A stretch of DNA of 64,000 bases from Pseudoxanthomonas sp. CF385. GTDB taxonomy: Bacteria; Pseudomonadota; Gammaproteobacteria; Xanthomonadales; Xanthomonadaceae. A program made the position numbers and the translations under genes. The notes under the pieces were generated by a model. That model was not told where the DNA came from. It searched no databases and was given only the letters and a program-made list of their open reading frames with translations. The stretch is from NCBI RefSeq assembly GCF_900104255.1, contig NZ_FNKZ01000001.1:1394001-1458000 (forward strand). The letters are read 5' to 3'. Positions 28,269 through 37,602 of the stretch are shown here, piece after piece (position 1 is the first letter of the stretch; the number at the start of each line of letters is the position of its first letter).

Positions 28269-30896
28269 TCAGAACTTCCAGCCCACGCGGGCGTAGTAGA
28301 AGCCGCCGTTGAAGCCGTACGGCGAATGCACCGGATAGGCCGCGCCGGCGACCGCCGCGCCCCACGGGTTGTCGTCCGGGGTTTCGTCGAACAGGTTCTG
28401 CGCACCGACGTTGACGTACAGGCCGGAAGCGAACGTCCAGCCCACTTCGGCGTCCACGATCACCGTGCTGTCTTCGTAGATCGGCAGGCCGCCGTCTTCC
28501 ACGGTGATGACGCCGCTGTCCAGGTGGTCTTCGTACCAGGAGCCGTAGTAGCCCAGGCGCAGGTTGGCGTGGAAGACCTCGCGCTGGTGGTTGACGCTGA
28601 AATAGCCCTTGGTCTTCGGCAGCGATTCCTCGATCTTGTAGACGCGGGCCTCGTTGATGAAGTTGGGGTCGTAGCGGTCCACCTTGGTCTTGTTCCAGTT
28701 CACCGCGAGCGAGTAGGTGGTCTTGCCGCCGAAGTGCGCCGTTTCCACGCTGGTCACCAGGTCGACACCGGTGGTGGTGGTGTCGAAGGCGTTGCCGAAG
28801 TAGGTCACCGAGTTCAGCGACGCCGCCTCGGGATTGCCCGACGCCACCAGCGCCGCACGTTCGGCATCGGTCAGTTCGAAGCTGGTGCTGAGCGCGATGC
28901 GGTCCTCGACTTCGATGTGGTATCCGTCCACCGTCACCAGCCAGTCGCCGCTGTTCCACACCAGGCCCAGCGACGCGCTCTTGGACTCTTCCGGCGTCAG
29001 TGCGCGCGAGCCCTTCAGCTCGGCGATGGGATTGGTCGGCGGCAACGTCGCGATGTCGATCAGCGCATTGCCTTCGAAGGCCGTGGTGATCTGGCTGATG
29101 TTCGCCTGGCCCGGGGTGGGGGCGCGGAAGCCGGTATTGACGGCGCCGCGCAGCGCGAAGGTGTCGCTGACGTCGAAACGCCCGGTCAGCTTGCCGTTGG
29201 TGGTGCTGCCGAAATCGTCGAAGTCCTCGCGGCGTACGGCGGCCGCGAGCAGGAACTGTTCGGTGAACTGCGCCTCCAGGTCCAGGTAGACCGCCCAGTT
29301 GCGGCGATCCCATTCGCCGGCGGTGCGCGGGTTGAAACCGTTGAAGCCGTTGGAGCCCAGCGCGAAGCCCTGCTGGGTCAGCGGCCCGATGGCGGTGGAG
29401 GGGCCGTCGCCCTGCTTGACCTCGAAACTTTCCTCGCGCCATTCCGCGCCGGCCGACAGGCGCAGCGCCTGGGCGGTGAACGAAGTCTCGATGTCGGTGC
29501 CGACGTCGAAGTTCACACCCTTTTCTGTCTGCGTGTTGCCGCCGGGATGGAAGCGCAGGCCCGTCGGCTGGTTGGCGCCCAGCGATGCATTGACCGTGTT
29601 GTAGATGGTGAAGTCGATGTCGTTGCGGCCATAGGTGGCGCTGACGTCCCAATGCCAGGCATTGCCCCAGGTGCCCTTGACGCCGCCGACCACCGACATG
29701 TCCTCCAGGCTGCCGCCGAAGCGCGGGGTGAAGCCGCCCGGCAGCGTCGACAGGAAGGTGAAGCAGTTCGACGGCAGCGCGGAGACCGCAGCGCTCACCG
29801 TGCTGTACGGGATCAGGTTGCCGGCCCCGTCGCGGAGCGCGATGGTGGGGCAGCCGCCCGCGCCGGTGGTGTCGCCGATCAGCAGCGTGTCGCCGCCGTC
29901 GTTGGAGTACACGCCGGAGCGCGCGGTGGGGTCGCGGAAATAGAAGCCGCCGTCGACGTCGCGCTGGGCGTAGTTGCCGAACAGGTAGACGTCCACGCTG
30001 TCGCCGCTGATGCCGAGGTTGGCGACGAACTTCACGTCGTCGTCCACCTTCGGCGAACCCCAGATCTGCGCCGGCACCGGCACGCCGGGATAGCCGGCGG
30101 CGATCGCGGCGGCGGCATCGTCGCGCTGCACGCTGCGCGAGGTGTCGTCGGCCTGGCGCCATTCGGCGGTCAGGGTCGCGTAGCCGCGCGCGGTGAGCGG
30201 CAGGCCGATCTGCGCCGAGTACTGCGTGGTGAAACCGTCGCCCTCGTAGTACTGGCCGGCGAATGCTTCGAACGCGCCGCCTTCGCTGATCTTCTTCAGG
30301 CCGAAGTTGACGACGCCGGCGATGGCGTCCGAGCCGTACTGGGCGGCTGCGCCGTCGCGCAGCACTTCCACCTGCTCCAGTGCGAGCGAGGGGAACACCG
30401 AAAGATCGGGACCCTGCGAACCATCGGACAGGCCGTGGCCGAGGAAGGTGATCACCGCCGAGCGGTGGAAGCGCTTGCCGTTCACCAGCACCAGCGTGTT
30501 GTCCGGCGGCAGTCCGCGCAGGTTGGCGGGGCGGATCAGGCTGGCCGCATCGTCGATCGGGATGGTGCTGACATTGAAGGAGGGCACCAGCACGCGGAGC
30601 TGGTCGAGCGCGTCGGTCGCGCCCTGGTTGCGGAATTCCTCGGCGCCGATGATGTCGATCGGGACCGCGGACGAGGAGACCGAACGCGGTTGGCCACGGC
30701 TGCCCAGGACCGAGACGGTGTCCAGCGTGGTCGCTTCGTCAGTGGCGGCCGTGGGCGTGGATGCGGGTGGCGTTTCCGTCGTCTGCGCAAGGGCGGAGCC
30801 GGTGCCCACCAGCGTTGCGGCGGCCAGGGCCCATTTCACAGCGGACGCCAGCGGCGCCCTGGTAATGCGTACGTACGGTTCCGCTCTCTTGCCCAT
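28269..30896 (-). CDS. TonB-dependent outer membrane receptor
   Basis: 875 residues. A signal peptide ends near ALAQ, then a TonB box-like DTVSVLGSR, a plug domain (EEFRNQGATDALDQLR, the GLPPDNTLVLVNGKRFHRS block, DAIAGVVNFGLK), and a beta-barrel ending in Phe (ARVGWKF). The plug and barrel type is that of Xanthomonadaceae CUT-type receptors for plant or microbial carbohydrates; the ligand is not evident. The start at 30896 gives the signal peptide; an upstream start would add 32 unlikely residues. A Clp/CRP-like site lies 108 bp upstream. Confidence 0.95.
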   Translation of the reverse strand: MGKRAEPYVRITRAPLASAVKWALAAATLVGTGSALAQTTETPPASTPTAATDEATTLDTVSVLGSRGQPRSVSSSAVPIDIIGAEEFRNQGATDALDQLRVLVPSFNVSTIPIDDAASLIRPANLRGLPPDNTLVLVNGKRFHRSAVITFLGHGLSDGSQGPDLSVFPSLALEQVEVLRDGAAAQYGSDAIAGVVNFGLKKISEGGAFEAFAGQYYEGDGFTTQYSAQIGLPLTARGYATLTAEWRQADDTSRSVQRDDAAAAIAAGYPGVPVPAQIWGSPKVDDDVKFVANLGISGDSVDVYLFGNYAQRDVDGGFYFRDPTARSGVYSNDGGDTLLIGDTTGAGGCPTIALRDGAGNLIPYSTVSAAVSALPSNCFTFLSTLPGGFTPRFGGSLEDMSVVGGVKGTWGNAWHWDVSATYGRNDIDFTIYNTVNASLGANQPTGLRFHPGGNTQTEKGVNFDVGTDIETSFTAQALRLSAGAEWREESFEVKQGDGPSTAIGPLTQQGFALGSNGFNGFNPRTAGEWDRRNWAVYLDLEAQFTEQFLLAAAVRREDFDDFGSTTNGKLTGRFDVSDTFALRGAVNTGFRAPTPGQANISQITTAFEGNALIDIATLPPTNPIAELKGSRALTPEESKSASLGLVWNSGDWLVTVDGYHIEVEDRIALSTSFELTDAERAALVASGNPEAASLNSVTYFGNAFDTTTTGVDLVTSVETAHFGGKTTYSLAVNWNKTKVDRYDPNFINEARVYKIEESLPKTKGYFSVNHQREVFHANLRLGYYGSWYEDHLDSGVITVEDGGLPIYEDSTVIVDAEVGWTFASGLYVNVGAQNLFDETPDDNPWGAAVAGAAYPVHSPYGFNGGFYYARVGWKF

Positions 30897-31003
30897 GTGG
30901 TGCGCCCCTAATAAGTATGGTGATGAAGGCCCTCTCTTCCGGCACCGCGATGTAGCGTCGCGATGCGGCCTTGGAACCTTAGGCGGCGACAAACGGCGAT
31001 AAG

Positions 31004-31019
31004 TGTGGCTCGTGTCACA
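31004..31019. promoter_or_regulatory. Clp/CRP-type binding site upstream of the TonB receptor gene
   Basis: TGTGGCTCGTGTCACA differs from the CRP/Clp consensus TGTGA-N6-TCACA at one position. Its centre is 41 bp upstream of a predicted start that would use the TAAGGT at 30981-30976, a class II activator position. Clp controls many exported and receptor functions in Xanthomonadaceae. Confidence 0.6.
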
Positions 31020-31252
31020 TCACGAAACGCCATCACCAGAAGGTAATTCCCGTTCTTCCATACGCTGTTCGCGTATCGCACATGCGTGGTGCGTTTTTCT
31101 CGGCGGCAGTGCGTAACGTACCTTTCGCGTGCAAACGATCCGTCCGCCGCGAACGCGTTCGAGCGTCCGATCAACGACGTGAAAGAGAGTGACGAATACG
31201 CTTTGCGCCGGCGTCGGTGACCCGCGGGCGCGGGTGTCCGCTTCGACCTCGG

Positions 31253-31281
31253 GCCGGGAGCCGATCCGCACGGCTCCCGGC
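31253..31281 (-). terminator. Hairpin after the DUF1428 gene
   Basis: An 11-bp stem, GCCGGGAGCCG/CGGCTCCCGGC, with a 7-nt loop starts 9 bp past the stop of the DUF1428 gene. No T-run is seen on the minus strand, so termination strength is uncertain. Confidence 0.6.
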
Positions 31282-31290
31282 GGGGGCGGA

Positions 31291-32028
31291 TCAGCCGCGC
31301 AGTTCGACCACCGGCGCGAAACCGCCGTACACCATGCGCTGGCCGTCGAACGGCATCGGCGGGTTGTCCTTGTTGGACGGGTCCATGCGCGGATCCTCCA
31401 TCATCTTCTTCATGCCGGCATCGCGCGTGGCCTTGTCCGGCCACTCGACCCACGAGAACGCCACGGTTTCATCCGCCTTGGCCTGCACGGCCTTGCGGAA
31501 GTCGGTGACCTTGCCGTCGGGCACGTCGTCGCCCCAGGCCTCGATGATGCGGGTGGCGCCGTACTCCATGAAGATCGTGTCGAACGTGGTGGCGAACTCG
31601 GTGAACGCCTGCTTGCCCGACGAGGGTGCCGCGATGATGAAGCCGTCGACATAGGAGGACGGGGTGGCGCTGTCGCCCAGTTCCAGCGTCGGCACGAAGC
31701 CGCCAAAGATCAGGCGCTTGCCGTCGAAGGGCATCGGGTTGTTTTCGGGCGACATGCGCGGGTCGTCCATCATCTTCTTCATGCCGGCATCGCGCGTGGC
31801 CTTGTCGGGCCACTCGATCCAGGAGAACACCACGCTTTCGTCCTGCTTCGCCTGGACGGTCCTGCGGAAGTCGGTGACCTTGCCATCGGGCACGTCGTCT
31901 TCCCAGCACTCGACCACGCGCGTCGCGCCCTGTTCGACGAACACGGGGTCGCCGAGGTTGGCGTGGTCGATGAACTTCTGTTTGTTGGCGGTGGGCACGG
32001 CGGCCACGAAACCATCGATGTACGGCAT
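31291..32028 (-). CDS. Tandem DUF1428 (YbaA-like) protein
   Basis: 245 residues made of two DUF1428 (alpha-beta barrel dimer) domains in a row, residues about 1-118 and 125-245. Each half has the signature DDVPDGKVTDFR, the WPDKATRDAGMKKMM block and a PMPFDG ending. Single-domain members are about 115 residues and dimerise; here the two halves are fused. Nucleotide identity between halves is very high in the 5' parts (see 31401-31530 and 31769-31895). Function is unknown. Confidence 0.93.
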   Translation of the reverse strand: MPYIDGFVAAVPTANKQKFIDHANLGDPVFVEQGATRVVECWEDDVPDGKVTDFRRTVQAKQDESVVFSWIEWPDKATRDAGMKKMMDDPRMSPENNPMPFDGKRLIFGGFVPTLELGDSATPSSYVDGFIIAAPSSGKQAFTEFATTFDTIFMEYGATRIIEAWGDDVPDGKVTDFRKAVQAKADETVAFSWVEWPDKATRDAGMKKMMEDPRMDPSNKDNPPMPFDGQRMVYGGFAPVVELRG

Positions 32029-32166
32029 GGAAACCTCCGGGGATGCGGCGCCGGGATGACGCCTTCCTGAATGCGACGAGCGGGGAGCGCGGAATTCGAC
32101 AGGCGGCTGGCCGTTGCCCGCCGGGGCGGGCGTTGAACCTGCCACGATCAGGAAGAAGGTGGCGTG

Positions 32167-32898
32167 ATGGCGGTTTCAGCAGCAGGCGCGGTCCCGCGCC
32201 GGTCGGGCCCGTGGGGCATCGGCAGCGGTGTCTGGATGTGGGGCCTCGTGGCCCTGGTGGGCGTGGGATTCTGGAGGACCTATTTCAGCCGCCTCGGCCT
32301 GGCCGATGCGGTCACCCACCTGCATGCCGGCCTCATGCTGGCCTGGGTGGCGATGCTGCTGGTGCAACCCTGGCTGATCCGCACGCGGCGCATGGCCCTG
32401 CACCGGCAGGTCGGGCAGTTCTCGTACGGCGTGATGCCCGGCGTGCTGATCACCGCGCTGTGGTTGTCGCACCTGCGGATCGCGGCCGCGCCGCCGGAGA
32501 TGTTCGGCCTGCAGTCGATGCTGTTGTACCTGGGCATGGCCGCGTCGCTGATGCTGGCGCTGTTCTGGGGCCTGGCCATCGTGCATCGCCGCGAACCGGC
32601 GCTGCATGCGCGCTACATGGTGGCCACCGCGCTGGTGATGATCGATCCGGCCGCGGCACGCCTGATGCTGGCGCTACTGCCCGAGGGCGCGCGTTTCAAT
32701 CCGTCATGGGGCGGCTACGCGCTGACGTTCGCGATCCTGGCGGTGCTGATCTGGTTCGACCGCGCGGCGCCGCGCGGTCGTGGCGTGTTCCGCTTCGTCG
32801 CGGCCGTGTTCGCGCTGAACTTCGTGCTGATGCATGTCGTGCCGGGTACCGCGGCGTGGCAGTCGTTCGCGCGCGGGTGGGCCGCCTTCGGCGGCTGA
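32167..32898 (+). CDS. Integral membrane protein, unknown function
   Basis: 243 residues with about six transmembrane segments, three of them preceded by short basic loops. A histidine-rich pattern (THLHAGLML, ALHRQVGQFSYG, WLSHLRIA, IVHRREPALHARYM) might bind heme or metal, but I know no named family. ATG at 32167 follows a GTG at 32164; either could be used. The gene stops 6 bp before the convergent DUF1615 gene. Confidence 0.75.
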   Translation: MAVSAAGAVPRRSGPWGIGSGVWMWGLVALVGVGFWRTYFSRLGLADAVTHLHAGLMLAWVAMLLVQPWLIRTRRMALHRQVGQFSYGVMPGVLITALWLSHLRIAAAPPEMFGLQSMLLYLGMAASLMLALFWGLAIVHRREPALHARYMVATALVMIDPAAARLMLALLPEGARFNPSWGGYALTFAILAVLIWFDRAAPRGRGVFRFVAAVFALNFVLMHVVPGTAAWQSFARGWAAFGG

Positions 32899-32904
32899 CG
32901 CGTC

Positions 32905-34008
32905 CTAGCGCTGCAGGCAGCGCCGGTAGCGTTCGTCCACGCGCGTGGCGAACCACGCCGTGGTCAGTTCGCGGGTGATCTTCGGGCTTTCCAGTCTGAT
33001 GCCCGGGATCACCGCACGCGGCAACGGCTTGCCGGCCCGCGATTCCGCGAGCGCGTAGAGCCGCGCATACAGCGCGGTGTCGTCGAAATCGAGGCGGTTG
33101 CCGCGCTGCAGCGCCTCGCGGATCCCGCGTTCGTCCATGCGCAGCGCATCGGCCAGGGTGCGGACAGCGCGTTCCGTCTGGCCGGGCCTGTCCATCGGCG
33201 CACCGGGATTCAGCAGGTCGCCGTCGAGCGCCAGGGTGAGGCCGGCGGCGATGCCCACCGCATTCTGGAAGGCCGCATTGCGGCTGGCGTACCAGCCGGC
33301 GTTGTAGTCGGCGAAGCGATGCACCTTGCGCGTGTACGGGGTCTGGTAGCCCAGCAGGTGGGCGATGCCGAAGTACAGGCCGCCGCGCCGGGTGAAGACC
33401 TCGTCGCGGATGCTGCCCTCGACAGGATACGGGTAGCGCGAGGCGTTCGCTTCGGCGAACGGGATGCCCACCTGCATCGGCCCACCGGTCTGCACCGGGT
33501 TGTAGTCCGCGAACAAGCGTCCGCCCAGCGGCACGCTGCCGATCATGTCTTCGTAGATGTCGCTCAGGTCCCGCTCGGTACGCACGCCACGCAGGCGTTC
33601 GGCGTAGCTGCGGCCATCGGGCGATCGCAGCGCGAGGGCGGCATCGACCATGAACGTCGGCACGTGCAGGGCGGCCGCGCGCCGGTCGATCTCGCCGCGT
33701 GCGATCTTCGGCAGGTTGGCCACCGCGGGGTTGGCGACATAGCCGGACTCCTGCTCGGTCACCGCGAGGACAGCGCAGATGTTCTCGCTGGTGGGCTCGA
33801 TGCGCTGCGCGGCGAATGCGGTCTCGATGTCGGCCGCCCAACGCTCGCGCTCGGCGACCTTCGCCGGCAGGCGCCGCACGATCTCGCTGCGCGTATCCGC
33901 CGGCGGCCGCGTGGGCGCGGGTGGGGCGGTGACGCAGCCGGCCAGCAGCAGGACGGACGCGAAGGCCGCGGCGCGGAGCAGGGGGCGGAAGGCGGGCGAT
34001 GTCGTCAT
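32905..34008 (-). CDS. DUF1615 lipoprotein
   Basis: 367 residues. A lipobox (LLAGC, Cys25 region) marks a lipoprotein. The mature domain contains ERWAADIETAFAAQRIEPTSENICAVLAVTEQESGY-type sequence (in pieces: AVTEQESGY), GGPMQVGIPFA and FADYNAGWYASRNAAFQ. The Glu-rich pattern and GGPMQV/NAGWYASRN blocks recall lysozyme-like transglycosylases, so a cell-wall role is plausible. DUF1615 has no assigned activity. Start 34008 chosen for the lipobox. Confidence 0.88.
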   Translation of the reverse strand: MTTSPAFRPLLRAAAFASVLLLAGCVTAPPAPTRPPADTRSEIVRRLPAKVAERERWAADIETAFAAQRIEPTSENICAVLAVTEQESGYVANPAVANLPKIARGEIDRRAAALHVPTFMVDAALALRSPDGRSYAERLRGVRTERDLSDIYEDMIGSVPLGGRLFADYNPVQTGGPMQVGIPFAEANASRYPYPVEGSIRDEVFTRRGGLYFGIAHLLGYQTPYTRKVHRFADYNAGWYASRNAAFQNAVGIAAGLTLALDGDLLNPGAPMDRPGQTERAVRTLADALRMDERGIREALQRGNRLDFDDTALYARLYALAESRAGKPLPRAVIPGIRLESPKITRELTTAWFATRVDERYRRCLQR

Positions 34009-34090
34009 GCGCGCAGCATACGGAGCGCCCTCGCCGGATGCACGAGGGCCCGGCGCATGGATAATCGCGGTTCCCCCGATGCGCATGCCC

Positions 34091-34801
34091 ATGGTCACTC
34101 CACTCGACAATCCGTTCTGGTCCGCCCTCGATTCGATCCACGGCGGCATCGCCCTGCGCGCCGGCGACGTCGCACGCTACCCGGCCGACTACGCGCCTTT
34201 CCTGGGCGTGGCCACGGGGGAGATCCGCGTGGGCGATGCGCTCGACCGCCTGGTGGCGCCCGGCGAATCGGTGTACCTGCTCGGGATCGCACCGGCGTTG
34301 CCGGCAGGCTGGCAGCTGAAGGCGTTCCGTCCGCTCGCGCAGATGGTCTGCGACGCACCGCTCGCGCCGATGGACGGGCCGGAGATCGTGCCACTGGGCG
34401 ATGCGCAACGCGCCGACGTGCTGGCCCTGACGGCGCTGGTGTATCCGCATTATTTCCGCGCGCGGACGATGGACATGGGCCGCTACTTCGGCATCTACCG
34501 CGACGGCCGCCTGGCCGCGATGATCGGCGAACGCCTGGGCAGCGACGACCATCGCGAGATGAGCGCGATCTGCACGCATCCGGACTTCAACGGCCATGGC
34601 TACGCGCGCCAGCTCACCACCTGGCTGACCAACGACACCCTCGCGCACGGACGTCAGCCGTTCCTGCACGTCAGTTACGAGAATCCGCGGGCGCAAGGGC
34701 TGTACGAACGCCTCGGCTACCGCGTGCGGCGCGACATCGGATTCTGGTCGCTCCGTCGGGCCGAGGCGGCGTCGCGGCCCGGTACCGAGGCCAAGGCATG
34801 A
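34091..34801 (+). CDS. GNAT-family N-acetyltransferase
   Basis: 236 residues. The C-terminal half has the GNAT acetyl-CoA motif A region AICTHPDFNGHGYARQLTTW and the closing segment ENPRAQGLYERLGYR. The first 110 residues form a separate N-terminal domain (GDALDRLVAPGES...). The substrate is unknown. ATGs at 34079, 34085 and 34091 are all in frame; the last is used. It overlaps the next gene (ATGA). Confidence 0.9.
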   Translation: MVTPLDNPFWSALDSIHGGIALRAGDVARYPADYAPFLGVATGEIRVGDALDRLVAPGESVYLLGIAPALPAGWQLKAFRPLAQMVCDAPLAPMDGPEIVPLGDAQRADVLALTALVYPHYFRARTMDMGRYFGIYRDGRLAAMIGERLGSDDHREMSAICTHPDFNGHGYARQLTTWLTNDTLAHGRQPFLHVSYENPRAQGLYERLGYRVRRDIGFWSLRRAEAASRPGTEAKA

Positions 34802-35697
34802 CGCGGATCGCATGGCTGCTGTGGGCGTCCACCCTGGTCGGCGTGGCCTTGCCGCTGGCGTGGGGCCTGCTGGGCGCGTGGCGCGCCCGCCCGCCTGGCG
34901 CGGCCGTGCCCGCAGCGGCCCGACCCTGGCGCGCGATGCTCGGTTCGATGCTGCTCTACGTGCTGGCGTTCAACCTGACGTTCTTCGTGCAGGAAGTCTT
35001 CCTGGTCCTGCCGAAGGCGATGACACCGGGCCTGTCGCCCACGCTGTTCCACAACAACCACCGCTGGGAGGGCGAGCATCCGCTGGCGGCACTGTTCCAG
35101 GGCACCGGCGCGCTCGCGACCGCCGCGATGGGGCTGGCCTGCCTGTGGGCGGCGCGCCGGGGCGCCGGGCGCACGCCGACGCGGCGGCTGCTGCTGGTGT
35201 GGCTGGCGTTCTGCGGTCTGCTGATGGCGCTGCCGCAGGTCGTGATCGGCGCCCTGAGCGGGGGCAGCGACGTCGGCATGGCGATGGACTACCTGCAACT
35301 GTCCGCGGCCACGAAGACGATCCTCGCGGTGCTCGCGCTGGTGGCGATTCCGTGCGTGGCGCTGGCGCTGTTGCCCCCGGCACTGGCGCTGGCCGAGGAT
35401 GCCAGTACGCCACGCGCACGCGTGCGGCACATCGGCTGGTGGATCGCGTTGCCGGCGCTGCTGGCGATGATGGCGGTGTTGCCGTACCGCGTACCGCGCG
35501 AATGGCTGGAGGTGGTGCTGCTGCCGGTCCTGGTGACCGTGCCCGGCGTACTCTGGATGCTCGCCGGCGCGGCGCGCGCGGGCGTCGGCGCACCGGACGT
35601 GCGCGGCCGCATTCCCTTGACCGCGCTGTTCGCCGCCGCGCTCGTCCTGCTGGTGTTCTTCCAGTGCGTGTTGCGGCCGGGCGTGCCGTTCTACTGA
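34798..35697 (+). CDS. Integral membrane protein, unknown function
   Basis: 299 residues, about seven hydrophobic segments. The segment FHNNHRWEGEHP between segments 2 and 3 is His-rich and might be functional. I recognise no family. Start overlaps the GNAT stop (ATGA). Its stop overlaps that of the convergent GlxA-type gene by 7 bp. Confidence 0.75.
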   Translation: MTRIAWLLWASTLVGVALPLAWGLLGAWRARPPGAAVPAAARPWRAMLGSMLLYVLAFNLTFFVQEVFLVLPKAMTPGLSPTLFHNNHRWEGEHPLAALFQGTGALATAAMGLACLWAARRGAGRTPTRRLLLVWLAFCGLLMALPQVVIGALSGGSDVGMAMDYLQLSAATKTILAVLALVAIPCVALALLPPALALAEDASTPRARVRHIGWWIALPALLAMMAVLPYRVPREWLEVVLLPVLVTVPGVLWMLAGAARAGVGAPDVRGRIPLTALFAAALVLLVFFQCVLRPGVPFY

Positions 35698-36728
35698 GCC
35701 CCTGCCTGCTGCAGCATCCGGCGCATGCCGCCGAAGCGACGACGGTACTGCGCCGGCGACAGTCCCACCTTGCGGCGGAACAGGCGGCTGAAGTACGCCG
35801 CGTCCTCGTAACCGACGGCCTGGGCGATGGCTTCGACGGCGTCGTCGCCGGTTTCCAGGTGCTGCTTGGCTTCTTCCAGGCGCAGCGTGTGCACGTACTC
35901 CAGCGGCGACAGGCCGGTGGCCTGCTGGAAGCGACGCGCGAACGTGCGCTCGGCCAGGCCGCTGGCCTGCAGCATGCCGGCGACGGGCGAGGGCGTGTCG
36001 TAGTGCTGCGCGATCCACACCTGCGATTGCGAGACCGCCGCGTCGGACGTCGTCCGCGTGCGCGCCAGGCTGGCGAACGGTTGCTGGCCGGTCTGGTGCC
36101 AGTCGATCAGGAACACGCGCGCGGTCTGCATCGCGCACTCGATGCCGGCCACGCGTGCGATCAGGTACAGCGCCAGGTCGTGCCAACTGGAACCGCCGCC
36201 GCCCATGACCAGCCGCTGGTCGGGGCCGGCGGTCACGACGACGCGCTGCGGGTGCACGCGCACGCTCGGATGGCGGGCGGCGAGGGCGTCGCAGTAGGCC
36301 CAGTGCGTGGTGGCGTCGTAGCCATCGAGCAGTCCCGTTTCGGCCAGCAGCATCGCGCCGGTGCAGGCGGCGGCGATCACGCTGCCGCGCGCATGGCAGT
36401 CGCGCAGCCAGCGCGCTTCTTCCTCATAGCCGTGCAGGGCGATGTCGCCCGGGTAGATCGCCAGATCGGGAATGCAGATGTAGTCGGGCGCGGGCAGGTC
36501 GCGCAGGGCGATCTCCGGGGTCACCACGATGCCGTTGACGACATTCAGCGGCGCGGTCTCGCGGGCGGCCAGCAGCGGCTGGAAGACCGATTCGCCGGGT
36601 GGCAAGCCGATCATCGGCGGCCAGTCGCGCCCGGCGGAATGGAACAGGTCGTACATGCCGTACAGCACCGAGGCGGCGGCGCCGTGGGTGGCCAACAGGG
36701 CGATGGTGGGACGTTCGCGGCGCGGCAT
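35691..36728 (-). CDS. GlxA-type AraC regulator with DJ-1/PfpI domain
   Basis: 345 residues. Residues about 8-190 form a DJ-1/PfpI-like (class I glutamine amidotransferase) domain with the AAACTGAMLLAETGLLDG elbow. Residues about 235-335 are an AraC-type helix-turn-helix pair (ASGLAERTFARRFQQATGLSPLEY and AVGYEDAAYFSRLFRRKVGLSPAQYR in pieces). Such regulators activate or repress catabolic genes; the ligand is unknown. It is divergent from the sterol desaturase-like gene 100 bp away, a likely target. Confidence 0.92.
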   Translation of the reverse strand: MPRRERPTIALLATHGAAASVLYGMYDLFHSAGRDWPPMIGLPPGESVFQPLLAARETAPLNVVNGIVVTPEIALRDLPAPDYICIPDLAIYPGDIALHGYEEEARWLRDCHARGSVIAAACTGAMLLAETGLLDGYDATTHWAYCDALAARHPSVRVHPQRVVVTAGPDQRLVMGGGGSSWHDLALYLIARVAGIECAMQTARVFLIDWHQTGQQPFASLARTRTTSDAAVSQSQVWIAQHYDTPSPVAGMLQASGLAERTFARRFQQATGLSPLEYVHTLRLEEAKQHLETGDDAVEAIAQAVGYEDAAYFSRLFRRKVGLSPAQYRRRFGGMRRMLQQAGAQ

Positions 36729-36828
36729 GACGGAAATGTCAGGTTGGCGGCGGAAATGGCTGCGGTGCCGGATCGCGGCGGCCCGTATCGTGCCGCCTCC
36801 CCCGTAGTAGACCAGAGCCGTCGCCGCC

Positions 36829-37587
36829 ATGCCAACGCCCCTCGAACTCCTGCTCCACCCCCTGTCCTTCGCCTTTTTCGGCATGTACGCCGCGCTGATG
36901 CTGTGGGAGGCGATCGCACCGGCACGCGCCCTGCCGCGCATCGCACGCTGGCGCACGCGTGGCTTGCTGGCGGCGGTCTTCTACTTCCTGCTGTCGTCCT
37001 ACCTGCCGATGCTGTGGACGCAGTTCCTGCTGCCGCTGCAGCTGTTCGACCTGAGCCATCTCGCCTGGCCGGTCGGTGGACTGGTCGGCCTGCTGGTCTA
37101 CCAGGCCTGTGCGTACGCGTGGCACCGGGCGATCCATGGCAACGATTGGCTGTGGCGCTTCGGCCACCAGCTGCACCACAGCACCGAGCGGCTGGATACG
37201 TTCAGCGCGTTCTGGTTCAGTCCGCTGGACACGCTGGGCTGGACGGCGGTCGGCAGCCTCGCGCTGACGGTGATCGTCGGCTTGAGTGCCGAGGCGACCA
37301 CGGCAGCGCTGCTGTCGGCCACGCTGCTGGCCATGCTGACCCATACCAACGTGCGCACGCCGCGCTGGTTGGGCTGGTTCGTCGAACGGCCGGAGATGCA
37401 TTCCTGGCACCACGCGCGTGGCCTGCATAGGCAGAACTATTCCGAACTGCCGGTGTTCGACCTCGTGTTCGGCACCTTCCACAATCCGCGCGACTTCGCG
37501 GCGCAGACCGGTTTCCACGAGGGCGGGTCTTCGCGCGTCATCGAGATGGTGATGGGGCGCGACGTGACCCGCGATGCAGCTTCGTGA
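36829..37587 (+). CDS. Sterol desaturase/fatty acid hydroxylase superfamily membrane protein
   Basis: 252 residues with four or more hydrophobic segments. Di-iron His motifs are HRAIHGNDWLWRFGHQLHHS and HSWHHARGLHRQNY. The family hydroxylates or desaturates hydrophobic substrates; the substrate here is unknown. It is divergent from the GlxA-type regulator and followed by the STAS gene, 66 bp away, across a hairpin. Confidence 0.9.
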   Translation: MPTPLELLLHPLSFAFFGMYAALMLWEAIAPARALPRIARWRTRGLLAAVFYFLLSSYLPMLWTQFLLPLQLFDLSHLAWPVGGLVGLLVYQACAYAWHRAIHGNDWLWRFGHQLHHSTERLDTFSAFWFSPLDTLGWTAVGSLALTVIVGLSAEATTAALLSATLLAMLTHTNVRTPRWLGWFVERPEMHSWHHARGLHRQNYSELPVFDLVFGTFHNPRDFAAQTGFHEGGSSRVIEMVMGRDVTRDAAS

Positions 37588-37602
37588 AGTCCTGTTGACA
37601 CC

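Larger units (their letters stand above)
30897..31290. other. 394-bp intergenic region upstream of the TonB receptor
   Basis: No coding region is supported here. It holds the receptor leader, a Clp/CRP-like site (31004-31019) with a possible -10 box TAAGGT on the minus strand at 30981-30976, and a strong hairpin just past the DUF1428 stop (31253-31281). Composition in 30960-31150 is less GC-rich than the genes, as expected for a promoter region. Confidence 0.6.
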
